Positions 18,101-25,900 of a stretch of DNA of 50,632 nt are shown piece after piece. Under the pieces are notes generated by a model that made no database searches, was not told the origin of the DNA, and saw only the letters and a list, made by a program, of their open reading frames with translations. The position numbers were made by a program, and so were the translations under genes. Position 1 is the stretch's first letter. Every line of letters starts with the position of its first letter. The DNA is from a virus: IMG/VR virus record IMGVR_UViG_3300010885_028183, positions 1-50,632 of that record; one strand, given 5' to 3'.

Positions 18101-20396
18101 ATGGAGTTTGGACTAGTGTGCTTTTAATGGCTTGAACTCCTTCTGCTAGATACTCCCCCTCTTTACCTTCTTTACCCAATACAGCATTAACTATAGCTTT
18201 TGAGGCATCCGCTATACTCATAGCTCCTGTAATATGTCCAGTCTCTTCTGCTGTTCTTAAAATACCACCTACGACTTTTTTTACTTTACTTTCTAATAAA
18301 TTTCTATTTATATTTTTTATATCTATTCCAGCTAAAGAAGTTGCCAATTCTTTTTCTGCAGCTTCTTGTACAGCACTTTTGCCAAACAATTTATCTTTAG
18401 GCAATACTTTAAATGCAAGAGCATCAATATATCCTTTTGTAACAGCAAATAAAGCTTTTGAAGCTTCGCTAGCATCTTTTCCCAACACCCTATCAGCATC
18501 TTGATAATTATTCTCATATCCGCTTATCACCATGTAAGAAGTCATTGCTGCATCTTCTCCTGCAGCCCCTTCTGCTAACATCCCTAATCCTTTTCCTGCA
18601 GCAGAAATCCCCCTAAGTCCACCTATAAATCCTGCAAATCCACCAATTCCCTCAGCCAATGCATTACTTACACTAGCTAAATTATAATTATACTTACCTG
18701 CTTTTTTATTTTGTATTTGCCTTAAGTAAGTAGGGCTATTTGGGTTTGTATCTAGAACAGTAGGAGCTTCTTCTATACTTTGAGATGGATTGAATCCAAA
18801 TATTTTATTACCGGATTCAGAAATTCCCTTATTTACATAAGTTAATCTTTCAGGATCAACCCCTAAAGCACTTCCAACTATCCTGTTAGCTCCTGACACT
18901 ATCCCTGCCCCAACATTATAAACTCCTTTCGCTAAACTACCAACAACACTTGAGTTAGCAGGAATATCTCCATACTCTAATCCTGACAAATCTGATTTAG
19001 GTATATCGTATTTAGTAGACAAATAGTCTACCATGTCTTTATCTATATTCCCAATACCATATCTAACTAATCCTCTTAATTTAGGATCATCAGATGCTAA
19101 TTGAGCAACCATTAAACCTATTTGATCTTTTTTATATTCTGGGAACTTGCTGATTAATGCTTTTTCTGAATCATTAATATCTGCCATTCTCTTATAATAA
19201 GAATCATCCTTAGGCATATTACTATATTCATTATCCAATCTTTCTCTTTCTACATCAATCCCAGCATAACCATTTTGTAATTTTTGCTCATCAGTTAGTG
19301 GTATATTCAATCTCTCATACATATCCTGCTCCTCTAAACTTGGATCTCCAGAGAACTTTCTTTTTATCTTACCTTTCTCTTCCAAGCTAGCTTCAGGATA
19401 CATAGTTGCTGTATAAACTGAAGCAACTTTATCAGCTGCAGCTTTAAGATTATTCCTATATTCAGTTAATCTATTTATTTTATCGTAATTGCTTTCGATT
19501 TCTTTAGATGAAGTCTGTGGCAATGGCTTCCCATCAATAGTCAAAGGTCTTTGTACTCCCATCCCTATATCTCCTTTCTTATACTCTTCCCTTTGATTTG
19601 CAAGAGTCATGTTCTGAGTCCTTACATCTTTTATTTGATTTTCTACATCTTTAATTCTATTGCTAAAATAATCTGTAGCATTATATGCATTATTGTCAAA
19701 ATATTTATTAAGGGAATTGATGTCAGAAGGCATTGTTTGCAAGCTCTTCCCTCCACCATTATTTATAATATCTTGCTTTGCAAAATCTAAATAATCTATT
19801 TTTGGTTTTGCGGAAGGGGCTTGTGCTGCTGCCTTTAATGCATTTGCTTTTTTAATTCTTTGGTTTTCTTGATCACCACTTATTATTTTCTTAGATGCTA
19901 TTTCAGCAGACTTTATAGTTGCTTCTTTTTGAAATCTTTGTTGTCCGGTTAACATATCACCACCGGGCTTATTCATTATAATCTTTTCTGTTAAAGCTGG
20001 AAATTGTTCTCCAATAGATTTAGCTGTAGGTATTGTAGACTTTGATCCGCCATCCTGTAAGCCTTTTGAAGTATTCTGTAAAGGATTTTTTTTTTCAATG
20101 GGAATAAGTGCCCCTTCGTGCACTCCTCTATCAATAACATCTTGGGTATACTTTGATGCTAAAAGATCTTTAGTAGAAACTATTTGATTATCAGAAGTTT
20201 TATACTCTTGATCAGGATACTTAGTATCTCCAATTAAAGTTAATGCTTTATCCTTTACCCCTCTATCAATAATATCTTGAGTATACTTAGAAGATATCAA
20301 TTGCGATTGAGTAACTATTTGACCACTTTTAGTTTTATAAATTGGCTCATTAGTTTGCTGAATATTATCTCCTTGTTGAATTTCTTCGTTTGTCAT
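9183..20396 (-). CDS. Giant polyvalent protein, probable ejected virion protein (3737 aa)
   Basis: One uninterrupted frame of 3737 codons. Visible parts: a tandem duplication at 19-56 and about 66-101 (SKYTQDIIDRGV / SKYTQDVIDRGV); hydrophobic Gly-rich helices near 500 and 590-640; a zinc metallopeptidase motif HEGFH (H1204, E1205, H1208) with E1255 as likely third ligand; a domain with RAVHDYYGH (H1967) and ETRGQNS (near 2004); a domain ending WVQIGMNPFRFSHFYD (near 2295); a domain with HIEEFQSDWGQ (near 2604) and WTTGEQQNERYNLSK (near 2719); and a C-terminal 850 residues with coiled-coil and a membrane-like LWLIGWFGASYFGG. The motifs P-x-F-S-K/R at 1373, 1731, 2098 and 2872 separate the domains. 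These match the large polyvalent proteins of phages and conjugative elements. Its position after a gp14-like and a 470-aa gene matches T7 gp16, so I infer it is ejected into the host. Functions of most domains are unknown. Confidence 0.85.
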   Translation of the reverse strand: MTNEEIQQGDNIQQTNEPIYKTKSGQIVTQSQLISSKYTQDIIDRGVKDKALTLIGDTKYPDQEYKTSDNQIVSTKDLLASKYTQDVIDRGVHEGALIPIEKKNPLQNTSKGLQDGGSKSTIPTAKSIGEQFPALTEKIIMNKPGGDMLTGQQRFQKEATIKSAEIASKKIISGDQENQRIKKANALKAAAQAPSAKPKIDYLDFAKQDIINNGGGKSLQTMPSDINSLNKYFDNNAYNATDYFSNRIKDVENQIKDVRTQNMTLANQREEYKKGDIGMGVQRPLTIDGKPLPQTSSKEIESNYDKINRLTEYRNNLKAAADKVASVYTATMYPEASLEEKGKIKRKFSGDPSLEEQDMYERLNIPLTDEQKLQNGYAGIDVERERLDNEYSNMPKDDSYYKRMADINDSEKALISKFPEYKKDQIGLMVAQLASDDPKLRGLVRYGIGNIDKDMVDYLSTKYDIPKSDLSGLEYGDIPANSSVVGSLAKGVYNVGAGIVSGANRIVGSALGVDPERLTYVNKGISESGNKIFGFNPSQSIEEAPTVLDTNPNSPTYLRQIQNKKAGKYNYNLASVSNALAEGIGGFAGFIGGLRGISAAGKGLGMLAEGAAGEDAAMTSYMVISGYENNYQDADRVLGKDASEASKALFAVTKGYIDALAFKVLPKDKLFGKSAVQEAAEKELATSLAGIDIKNINRNLLESKVKKVVGGILRTAEETGHITGAMSIADASKAIVNAVLGKEGKEGEYLAEGVQAIKSTLVQTPLSMTLPLGIMEAIKYKGHSSLFKENLYSSGLKPDEYRATIQQELAKGNITEQDAKARLEVVDTMSHVVQSIPDVNPKTNARLTHAQQVDYAYNRLKEIAAKAKSEDVKDDEALSSLYKGEAKKYADERKTLLEQQAQELVDQRKGEVKIGKLEDVPELKATIDNLNEEIKLGGDKGAKAQVDLEQIQKDPVAYYEKLRDEYKASTEGLPEAETKQTIDGYNALIEKIKSIGEAKVETTEIKPVEVKEGDTIELPAQVEGGLPRKMIFKEGEWKQQVGDNFTDVGEVVKQQAQTEFDKTNQPEGVVTPVVEVPKPKTKVQKVGEGLLTHLGITPEQKEAVPAKTYTAENVDTISTKGLNKVKTKVINDVKNVVKSISTLVGKTTGKVLEVSVHESPETYEKAVIEAGGTKQDSTTKGFYLDSKGTIHLNMEKATTETMLHEGFHPVLDYIADNRPEVVDTIYDQLNSFSEGKRFVESNKRRYTGETTQKKEAITDFIANVADGSIVINPSNYEAVKKFVIDSLNKLGFDIKSFETIDIKNADELVNLAKNISEKFKKGEEIKGEELLSKIKPDQKFQPIENKGDVGDIAAAGKIDESKISNAKVMDKNPLQFSREEFKETELNKLPVKSLKEVLDPFGNRAIAINSDPTKVGKLKLLSGEEIFMYGGLNYSAIKANVEGEIGFSSSDLSKPKQIQGVINKIFPDNNGEGLILTTSQSPESMKGNAYSLEYVLDALKLLPKSVLKSSEFKSEFFGKDIVAIKDAFGEKKYNEFLSKYGRADFSNEQVMREMTSDLLNNVGGNFVARNSLVSNMLAGVTKKSTRKATEGEPGYISVAPNKFISKQLLDRFDLNQEKLFYEIGEKGIVDVFMNKGEWGFVTGGFTSDSKVDYMSIQDKGIVHPQFNAKFHGKDPFILDGGYQIDKLFLPEEIIAQSGKPYTKKASLMVAGSMYPKGEVVPTAEKTAERLPQFSREEEELKQKPISSQYETVQPETKRTTGEVKINSEKVQYNGTDAIGSRERSESEQNASRNAAKEKIKNPETNASLKAANSYNKSVGLPEVTPHKYKPSDPVLQTELAKVYPKLQDVNSPTYKETNVERRIYSEYKGQHPEIFKQYDIKDYKDLVHKSYDQLIKETELQYDALPVKVTFHEKGEGNYKNNFEMLDDVHNFNHLWVYKGGADHTELGSKTADKDGVTANDKFRAVHDYYGHSVEGYQFGKDGEENAWIEHSKMFSPLAQWALSSETRGQNSFVNYSGVNDVVLQTIKTASALKKEGEKTGNKEMVNEADMLLDTVYDDFQFAEQKAIILPPKFADVSKFHTTKISEVPTKLQEANKPQFSKEGKIEWEESRIGRGDRAITERNENVKNAAEDLYQGKIDSDEYTAIVDKNSPTRVVTNFIEPAKEDDIKIAVGTKSEGKVNLDFPEGKKVGVRLDIPSYINKNIWAITVHEQGRTGSPLSYNNVAKLRNVEFITDPSVALDIARHKELSSGGRMGKATIARMMGEWIPIEGDTGEAKGKSAMKMVEEIKDSPEWVQIGMNPFRFSHFYDRATGTPIVKAEEIIQIGGLVYGKNVETTSKNDPRFTVKDKNGNPIIGKGGKPIQFQKEEKIEGTLDGKPTTFVKHPEDLKIVNGFYSPIEKRLLETKAGNLSANKWKDVVGKGDEAKFTGVLGWLESLPPTQQLKKSEVQNWMKENRIEISEVVLPEHKMVKGRAPISLELPGEKSNYKEVLITLPNLRTTSKFTDGEIKAINEYNKLYDEKEDFSKKIGLGTPTEAEKIEFGRIFSKMLEAKKKLPKEIASSTFYKVDIRGKAKEFSSSHYDEPNILAHIRMNTRVDAEGNKVLHIEEFQSDWGQTGKKEGFKKEFNANRYQELQKKILQGIGKMKKEGKIAEDEMAVPYEEILTKPEVTELKELEQAKATLDKKIPEAPFVTETANWAKLAWKVALKEAVKEGADKITWTTGEQQNERYNLSKSVDEIGWQKNEDATYTIIPKKSNEVIGQRENMSKITLNRVADLVGKDIAEKIKNEEGKEWQGGNVVQGNLKGEQLTIGGTGMIGFYGSPKEGKIGIVGEVAKSLFKQVPSTTEINGEQQNSIDITPEMKAQVEAGLPQFSKGKDQESQIKEYIDNQRKEGVSEEDIRAGIESVSDKLGLDAKKIDSLMEGEVKPEVPTAKAEPTPQPEGKTASIKNAASRQTRIGLNLPDVTLPKIGTDVEALNEGKRLVDEGEIDTDDVILKVLYGKGKIGMSPDESKAMLYHMTQLKAAETDVRRQIADTENIEDKAVLSGKLQQISDAMDAATEANMLSGTAWSDVGRVRQLKVDESFNVSREKAVIKDAYGGTIPEEVQAKIEKIISERDEAINERNKIEKALRSKMAKESFEAMMKRANKLKNPAKEVLLNEEKDLLAKLKIAFKKDLNNLNAGIPIPKETMEVIGKLAVNYIKQGMVTLDAIVNKIHDQIKGDVPQLSKDDIKDIIGNYRDFEREKETSLLEKKAGRIEKKLAEPEKILPPKREPLVFRKNTEWVRANQKVANAEFKMKVEKRKALESQKNMYQKGLMWAGRAVRLSVLSGYKVLGKLASAAVVGGAGKRLPEQAIGQMWAHVFRGVSEKAPIEGFSNAKAEAKFYKEFFDPKKFAQNSWSILSTGESKLNKRMGAGEYEHIPFLYLPTDLHQIIKDPLKRAAFESSFLNGLTWAEKNGLDINDDLVIQSLENAAYKRANYEIFQEQNSFSRWFAQKKNQLERSGNAGATGKLLVDIMIPVSTVPTNIVRRVFSYSPIGLIKGGVEVTNAYRKGIENLSNEQADKVMRQLKQGSLGTALWLIGWFGASYFGGLYSKYNPNKKRLEGELASDEMEINGVMTPKPVQHALPLEVIQVAATTRHIYDNYTKNKDANDVEALTVAAMGSIGATIEQVPVLETGVNVALAFKEPYYQAKLGEDIGRRFKPQILRETGIIGEDKKELTKQRKQGKAGKKRKK

Positions 20397-20411
20397 ATAT
20401 TATTAACTTTA

Positions 20412-21824
20412 TTAATCGGTCATGTAGTTATTTAATTCTGGGACTGAAACTTGTTTTGGTTGTTTGCCTTGTTGTTTACTTCCCTCTGATGTATATGTAG
20501 TTTTCGTTTCTTGTGCATCTTCATCTGCAATATCACGTGCCCTTAAATTCCCTGACGTTGTTTCACCTAATGATTTCCCTATTATATCTCTAAATTGAGG
20601 CATTGGTATTGGCTTACTAAATTTCGTTTGTTCAAGTTTATAACTAGCTCCACTTTCTGTTGGGATAAAGCCACCTTTTTCACCTTTTTGAAAGTAAGTA
20701 GGTATAACATATTTTCCATCATCAGTGAAAAGCATACCATAAGGTATTTTTTCTGATGTAAGTCCGGGATCTATAGTAAATGTCTTTATTAAGTCAGGTG
20801 TCATTTGCACTAGCTTACCTCCATATGTTTTACCTGATATAGTAAGACCAACAAATGGTTTGTTATTTACGGTTAATGGTTCTGAAGTTTGACCAAGAGC
20901 TTTAATATATTCATCAATCGCACCTTTTCCACCACCTGTTCTAGATAGTCCAGATTTGTATTTAGCTAAAGCATATGGATCTGTTGGCTTATCATAGCTA
21001 ACAACATCTTTTCTTTTTCTAGCTTCTAGTATTGCTGCTGCTGATGCTGCTTGGGATGCAGTAAATTCTTCTGGCTTTTCGCTATAATCAACTCCATAAA
21101 CTTCTTTATATACGCGAATTGCATCCGCAAGGAATACTGGATTCCTAGTTTGTTTTGTAAATTGCTTATTTGCAGACTTATCATTAATTACTAATGATGC
21201 AGCAGTATCTCCAAATCTTTTTTCTTCTGCAGTAGTAAATTCTTTTGGAATAAAATATTTTCCTGTGCTAGCATCAAATCTTTTCTTCTCTACTCTTTCT
21301 TGAGGCTTTGCACTTCCAAATATTGAATTGTTCCATTTTGTTTCATCTAATTCGGGAATAAATGGGGAAAGGTCTCCCTGTTTCCAATCATTATGACCTG
21401 CATCATATATAGATAAATCCTTTTGACTAAGCTTAGTAATATCACCATACTTTTCATCTGGCTCTATTTTACCTTGTTGAACCATTCCTCCTATTTCTAA
21501 TTGCTCTTTAGCTATTTGTTTTGATCTTTCTATATTATATAGCATTTCTTTATACTTCCCAAAATCTATATTTCCTGCCTTTGCGTTATTGTACCAATTA
21601 ACCATATCGGGAAGAATTCCCTTAGTATTATCTTGAGGATACTGCAAATCTTGAGGTCTAACCCCTGCAGGATTTAATCCTTTATATAAATCATCGGCAC
21701 TTTTAGCAACTGCTTTCTTAGCAGCATCTTTAGAGGCAATGTCTTTTAATACAACATTAGTAAAAGGAGTTGTATCGATATCTGCTCCTCTTGCATATAA
21801 TCCTGAAGGTATCCTAATTGGCAT
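20412..21824 (-). CDS. Putative internal virion/ejection protein (470 aa)
   Basis: A hydrophilic 470-aa protein without signal peptide or membrane helix. It is Lys/Asp/Gln-rich and largely helical in the N-terminal third (KEMLYNIERSKQIAKEQLEI), with a more beta-like region at about 300-400 (LTISGKTYGGKLVQMTPDLI). The C-terminus is polar (SKQQGKQPKQVSVPELNNYM). It lies 15 bases upstream of the giant gene and downstream of the Ala-rich 201-aa gene. That is the place of T7 gp15, an ejected virion protein, but I see no direct sequence likeness. A cargo protein as in crAss-like phages is the alternative and amounts to the same role. Confidence 0.5.
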   Translation of the reverse strand: MPIRIPSGLYARGADIDTTPFTNVVLKDIASKDAAKKAVAKSADDLYKGLNPAGVRPQDLQYPQDNTKGILPDMVNWYNNAKAGNIDFGKYKEMLYNIERSKQIAKEQLEIGGMVQQGKIEPDEKYGDITKLSQKDLSIYDAGHNDWKQGDLSPFIPELDETKWNNSIFGSAKPQERVEKKRFDASTGKYFIPKEFTTAEEKRFGDTAASLVINDKSANKQFTKQTRNPVFLADAIRVYKEVYGVDYSEKPEEFTASQAASAAAILEARKRKDVVSYDKPTDPYALAKYKSGLSRTGGGKGAIDEYIKALGQTSEPLTVNNKPFVGLTISGKTYGGKLVQMTPDLIKTFTIDPGLTSEKIPYGMLFTDDGKYVIPTYFQKGEKGGFIPTESGASYKLEQTKFSKPIPMPQFRDIIGKSLGETTSGNLRARDIADEDAQETKTTYTSEGSKQQGKQPKQVSVPELNNYMTD

Positions 21825-21878
21825 TTTTATTTATATTAATTTAATTAATTAAATTCTAGTATATCCTTATTCGGCAAC

Positions 21879-22484
21879 TTATTCTTTTTTATCTTTTTTA
21901 TCTTTTTCATCACCTATACCAGTACCAGAATATTGTTTATAAGCTAAAGATGCTGCATCTCCTAATGAGTCAAACATAGATTGAGTATATTGCCTTTGTG
22001 TAGCTGCCCTTGCTGCTGCTTTTTGAGCTTTTAAGTTGAATATATTTCCAAACAATCTTTGCTCTTCTCTAGCCTTTGCACCTGCTGCCTGACCAAGTAT
22101 TCCTAAGTTGGATCTTTGTGCAGCTTCTGCTCCAGCTGCTGCTCTTTGAGATGCTACATTGCTAGCTTGTGTTATAGAGGGGATTCCTGCTAAAGCACTT
22201 CTTCTATTTTGCAATGCATTTATTCCTGCAGCTTGACTTCCCAATACATTTCTCATTTGTGCATTATATTCAGCACTTTGATAAGCATTAGGAGAGTATT
22301 GATTATACGCTTTGTTATAATAATCTAATATAGATGAACTTACTTTATCTGTTTTAGCAAAATTCTCTAAATCTCTTTCTGCTTTATTTCTTTTACCGGC
22401 TGCTACTAAAGAACTTATTCCAGATGTAGCTGCTCCTAATGCGGCTGGGATAAATGGTGCTAATGCGGCTGCGGATATTGGCAT
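21879..22484 (-). CDS. Putative ejection protein, T7 gp14-like (201 aa)
   Basis: A 201-aa Ala/Gln/Arg-rich helical protein. It begins with a hydrophobic Ala/Pro segment (MPISAAALAPFIPAALGAAT), followed by a long amphipathic region rich in AQxxxNLGILGQAAGAKA and a charged end DEKDKKDKKE. Size, a single N-terminal hydrophobic stretch, Ala/Gln content and place between the tail protein and the large ejection proteins match T7 gp14, which is inserted into the host outer membrane during ejection. The match is by type and order, not by alignment. Confidence 0.55.
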   Translation of the reverse strand: MPISAAALAPFIPAALGAATSGISSLVAAGKRNKAERDLENFAKTDKVSSSILDYYNKAYNQYSPNAYQSAEYNAQMRNVLGSQAAGINALQNRRSALAGIPSITQASNVASQRAAAGAEAAQRSNLGILGQAAGAKAREEQRLFGNIFNLKAQKAAARAATQRQYTQSMFDSLGDAASLAYKQYSGTGIGDEKDKKDKKE

Positions 22485-22490
22485 AACTTA

Positions 22491-22928
22491 TTAATTTTGT
22501 AGTGTTACTATTTTTGTTTCTTGATCTATGTCTATTACTTTCATTCCTTGTTTTTCTAGATGGGAAATCGCCCTTGTGTTATTCTCATAAAGCATAGCCC
22601 TAAAGTTTAATCCAAGAACTTTTTTAACTGCGACAAACCATCCTACAAGGATATCTTTTTTTCTAAACTTCATAGATATTCCAAAGCTATATAAGTATCC
22701 ATCAAATGTAACGAAATAACCAATAGGTTGTTTCTGATATACTACTTTATAATAACTAAGTTTTAATTGTTGAGAAGCATCATCTATTAAGTCCAATGTA
22801 CTTAATACTGCTTGTGGGAAGTTCATCTTCCCAATGTGATACTTATCAAAAAGCTCTTCATCTTTCTCGTAAGATATAGCGACTAGTTTTGGTAATTCAG
22901 ATTTAGATATTTTCTTAATTGTTATCAT
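22491..22928 (-). CDS. GNAT-fold protein of the ejection module (145 aa)
   Basis: A 145-aa protein with an acetyltransferase-like layout: an early KISKSELPKLVAISYEKDEE helix, a central QKQPIGYFVTFDGYLYSFG pair of strands, and a C-terminal LYENNTRAISHLEKQGMKVI, which is the usual last helix-strand of GNAT proteins (N..A...LEK.G). A clear acetyl-CoA loop (Q/RxxGxG/A) is not obvious, so activity is doubtful. It overlaps the 1365-aa gene by 4 bases (ATGA). The same position in T7-like phages holds gp13 (138 aa), which I infer to be the counterpart; a virion-assembly role is more likely than catalysis. Confidence 0.55.
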   Translation of the reverse strand: MITIKKISKSELPKLVAISYEKDEELFDKYHIGKMNFPQAVLSTLDLIDDASQQLKLSYYKVVYQKQPIGYFVTFDGYLYSFGISMKFRKKDILVGWFVAVKKVLGLNFRAMLYENNTRAISHLEKQGMKVIDIDQETKIVTLQN

Positions 22929-25900
22929 CTGTTGTTCAGTGGTGAATTTATATACTTCAAAGATAATAAATTTAATGATACCAAAGAAGTAGGATCTTTT
23001 GCTCTAAATTTCATAGTTATAACTTTTCCCTTCATTGTATCGCCTTCTATTAATCCCCCTATTGAATTCTGGTCTTTTAATATGGTAGCCTCAAAACTTC
23101 CCTCTAGTTCAGCAAAGTCAGAGTCTACTAAATTAGACTGCATTTTAGTTGTACCGTAGCTATTTAAATCTGTAATTATTTCGGGAACATCCCAAACCTG
23201 AGATGCGACTTCCCCTACAGCTAAGAATGTCTTTTTATCTAAAGGAGCTTCATTAAATACAAATGTTATAGAACTATCATATTGTGCACCATAGAAATTA
23301 TTATATACGGATGAATCATGAGTATACAACTGCCCGTCTTTAAACGATATAAATAAGACACCCAAATTAGCCATCATTTCTGGATGATAAGATAAGAATG
23401 TATCAAATGAATTCTCATTTTCCCCATATAACAATGTGTACGCAGGTTGAGGATTTGTTCCAGCAACAGCTTCTAATGCCATAATATAATTACCCAATAT
23501 CTGATCAAAGCATCCATATATCTTATAGTTTCCTGATCTAGCAGAGACTTGTTTCCAAGCCCATGAATCGATACTTCTGTCTATAGAAATAAACTTGACA
23601 CCGTCTTGGCTTACTCTGCAAATAACACCCTTTATATTGCTTGTGAAGTAATCTGCAAAGTTGTAAGATGCTAAAGATTCTGAATTATCACCAATTCCCA
23701 CATCACCAATATAATATTGTATAGGGTTTAATAATCTATCTGTTACTACTAAGCTTTCTTTATTTTGTTCTTTAAGTATTTGATTATAAAGGGGAACTTG
23801 ACCCACCTTTAATTTCTGGAATACCCTTACAAATCTATCCCTCACCTTAAATCTCATGATGTCCCCATAAGAATAATCATACTCGTCAAAGTTATTAGGA
23901 TAAAATCTATTTGTGCCATTTATATTTGTATTAGGTTGATATGCTTCACTAAACCTAACTAATGTTGAATAATATGCTTTCCTAGCATTTATATCGATAA
24001 TATTAGATCTTCCATCTATACTATTTGATGCACTTATATAATTATCTACAAAGTTCCTGTCCAATGCAGGGAAAATGCCAACAGATCTTCCCGATAAATT
24101 AGTAAAGGCATAGCTCCTAAACCTGAAATAAACATCCCCTTGATAAAAATTAAATTCAGCAGGAGCATTTGTTTCTAAATTTTGGCTAGCAACCATACCA
24201 ATATGATACCTACTACTAAGCCCCGGATTCCCTACAGGATATTGCTGTCCAAATTCATAATAAACTTCATTTATTCCATTGGGCTGTGGTTGAGATGGTC
24301 TAAGCAATTGTATTACATATGCATCAGATCCAACCAACCCAGAAATTCCTGTAAATGGAGTTGATTTCTTTATTTTTATATAAGTACCTACTGGGCTAAT
24401 CCCTGCCGGATCTACGACCTGTCCTTCTATTGCAGTATTGTAAGTTTCATTGTAAATTGTATTTGTTGATATTTTTTTTATTAATCTTAACCTATCCCCA
24501 TCTTGAAATGTATAACTTAATACTGCAGTAACAGTGGGGCTAGACTTTTGATATTCAACTAAATTAGTAATATTGAAATAATAAAAATCAGTGTCCTCTT
24601 TTTGACCTATAGTTTCCCAAAATAAAAATTGAGTTGATTCTTTAGTTAAATAAAAACCATAGCTATATGCCCAAGTTGGAGGTTGATGAAAAACCTTTGT
24701 ATTTATATATGGCAACAATACAGAAGTATGACCTGCATTTTCTGCATAAGCAGGGAACTTAATTCCCCCATTATACAAAATTCCATTTGTTTTACCTTTA
24801 TTATCAAAGTAAGCTATACCTATTTTTCTACTTGTTGAAAATAGAAATGTTGGGGTAGAATTATAATCCTGAGTAAAGGAAGGTGCAGTTATATCAATAC
24901 TATCAAACTTATAAGTCAGATAACAATAAATTATCAAATAATTATCCTGATAAGCTATATAGTCTAAATTTACACCAACTGAAGATAACGCACTTAAATA
25001 AAGTTTGTAAGCTATAGTTGCTCCAGAATCTCCAGCAATTGTAGTATATGTTGCTATTAATATTTTAGTCGTAATAGCAGTTTTGCTATGTATGTAAACA
25101 TTTATAACAGTTCCGGTCACAGGTGTTCCAGTAAATTGAATACCAAAAGAAGTATACTCGTCATATATACTATAAACCCTAGCTGACAAGTTCCCAGAAG
25201 GTATACTTGCGGATTCTCTTGTAAGTATAGTATTAACTACATCTGGCAGCAAGTCTCTATCATATCCTTCAGTAATTCCCCCATACATAAGAACATTACC
25301 GTTAGGCATTTCTTGTGCATTTGCATATGTGGGAACATAATCGAAAAGCTGTATGCTTTCATTTATATCTATAACAGGGTAAGTAGAATCATTATAAAAA
25401 GAATAAGAAAATTGAATATTATTAAAATCTCCTGCACCTGCAGGATAAGTTATAGTTAAACCATTTCTAATGGCTAGAGGATTACCGGATTCCATTGAAT
25501 ATCCAGCAAGTAATGAAAAGAATATAACACTATCCCCATCTTTACCAACAACAGCACCTATTCTAGCACTAGCATCAAGTTGAGTCACTAAATTATCAGT
25601 CAAAGTCCCCATAGTGTCTCCTACTACTGTAGTATATGATGCTACTGTATACGAAATATTTGGAGGATCAACATCCCTTACTACTCTAATTATTACAGTT
25701 ATTCCGGGAATTACATACCCATTGAAAGGCATAAGACAAAATGGTGTAAAAAAAGGAGCTGGATATGTTAATGTAAAGCTCCCTCTTAATAGATTAGATG
25801 CACTTTTATCTATTGTGTCTACTAATGCAAAATCAGACCAATCATTAGTTTTGTTCACATAAGACATTAATAGTTCTACTTTTTTAACATCTTTATCACC

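Noticed and set aside
22491-22928. Active N-acetyltransferase
   Set aside because: The C-terminal GNAT signature is present, but a convincing acetyl-CoA binding loop is not, and the place is that of a structural gp13-like protein.
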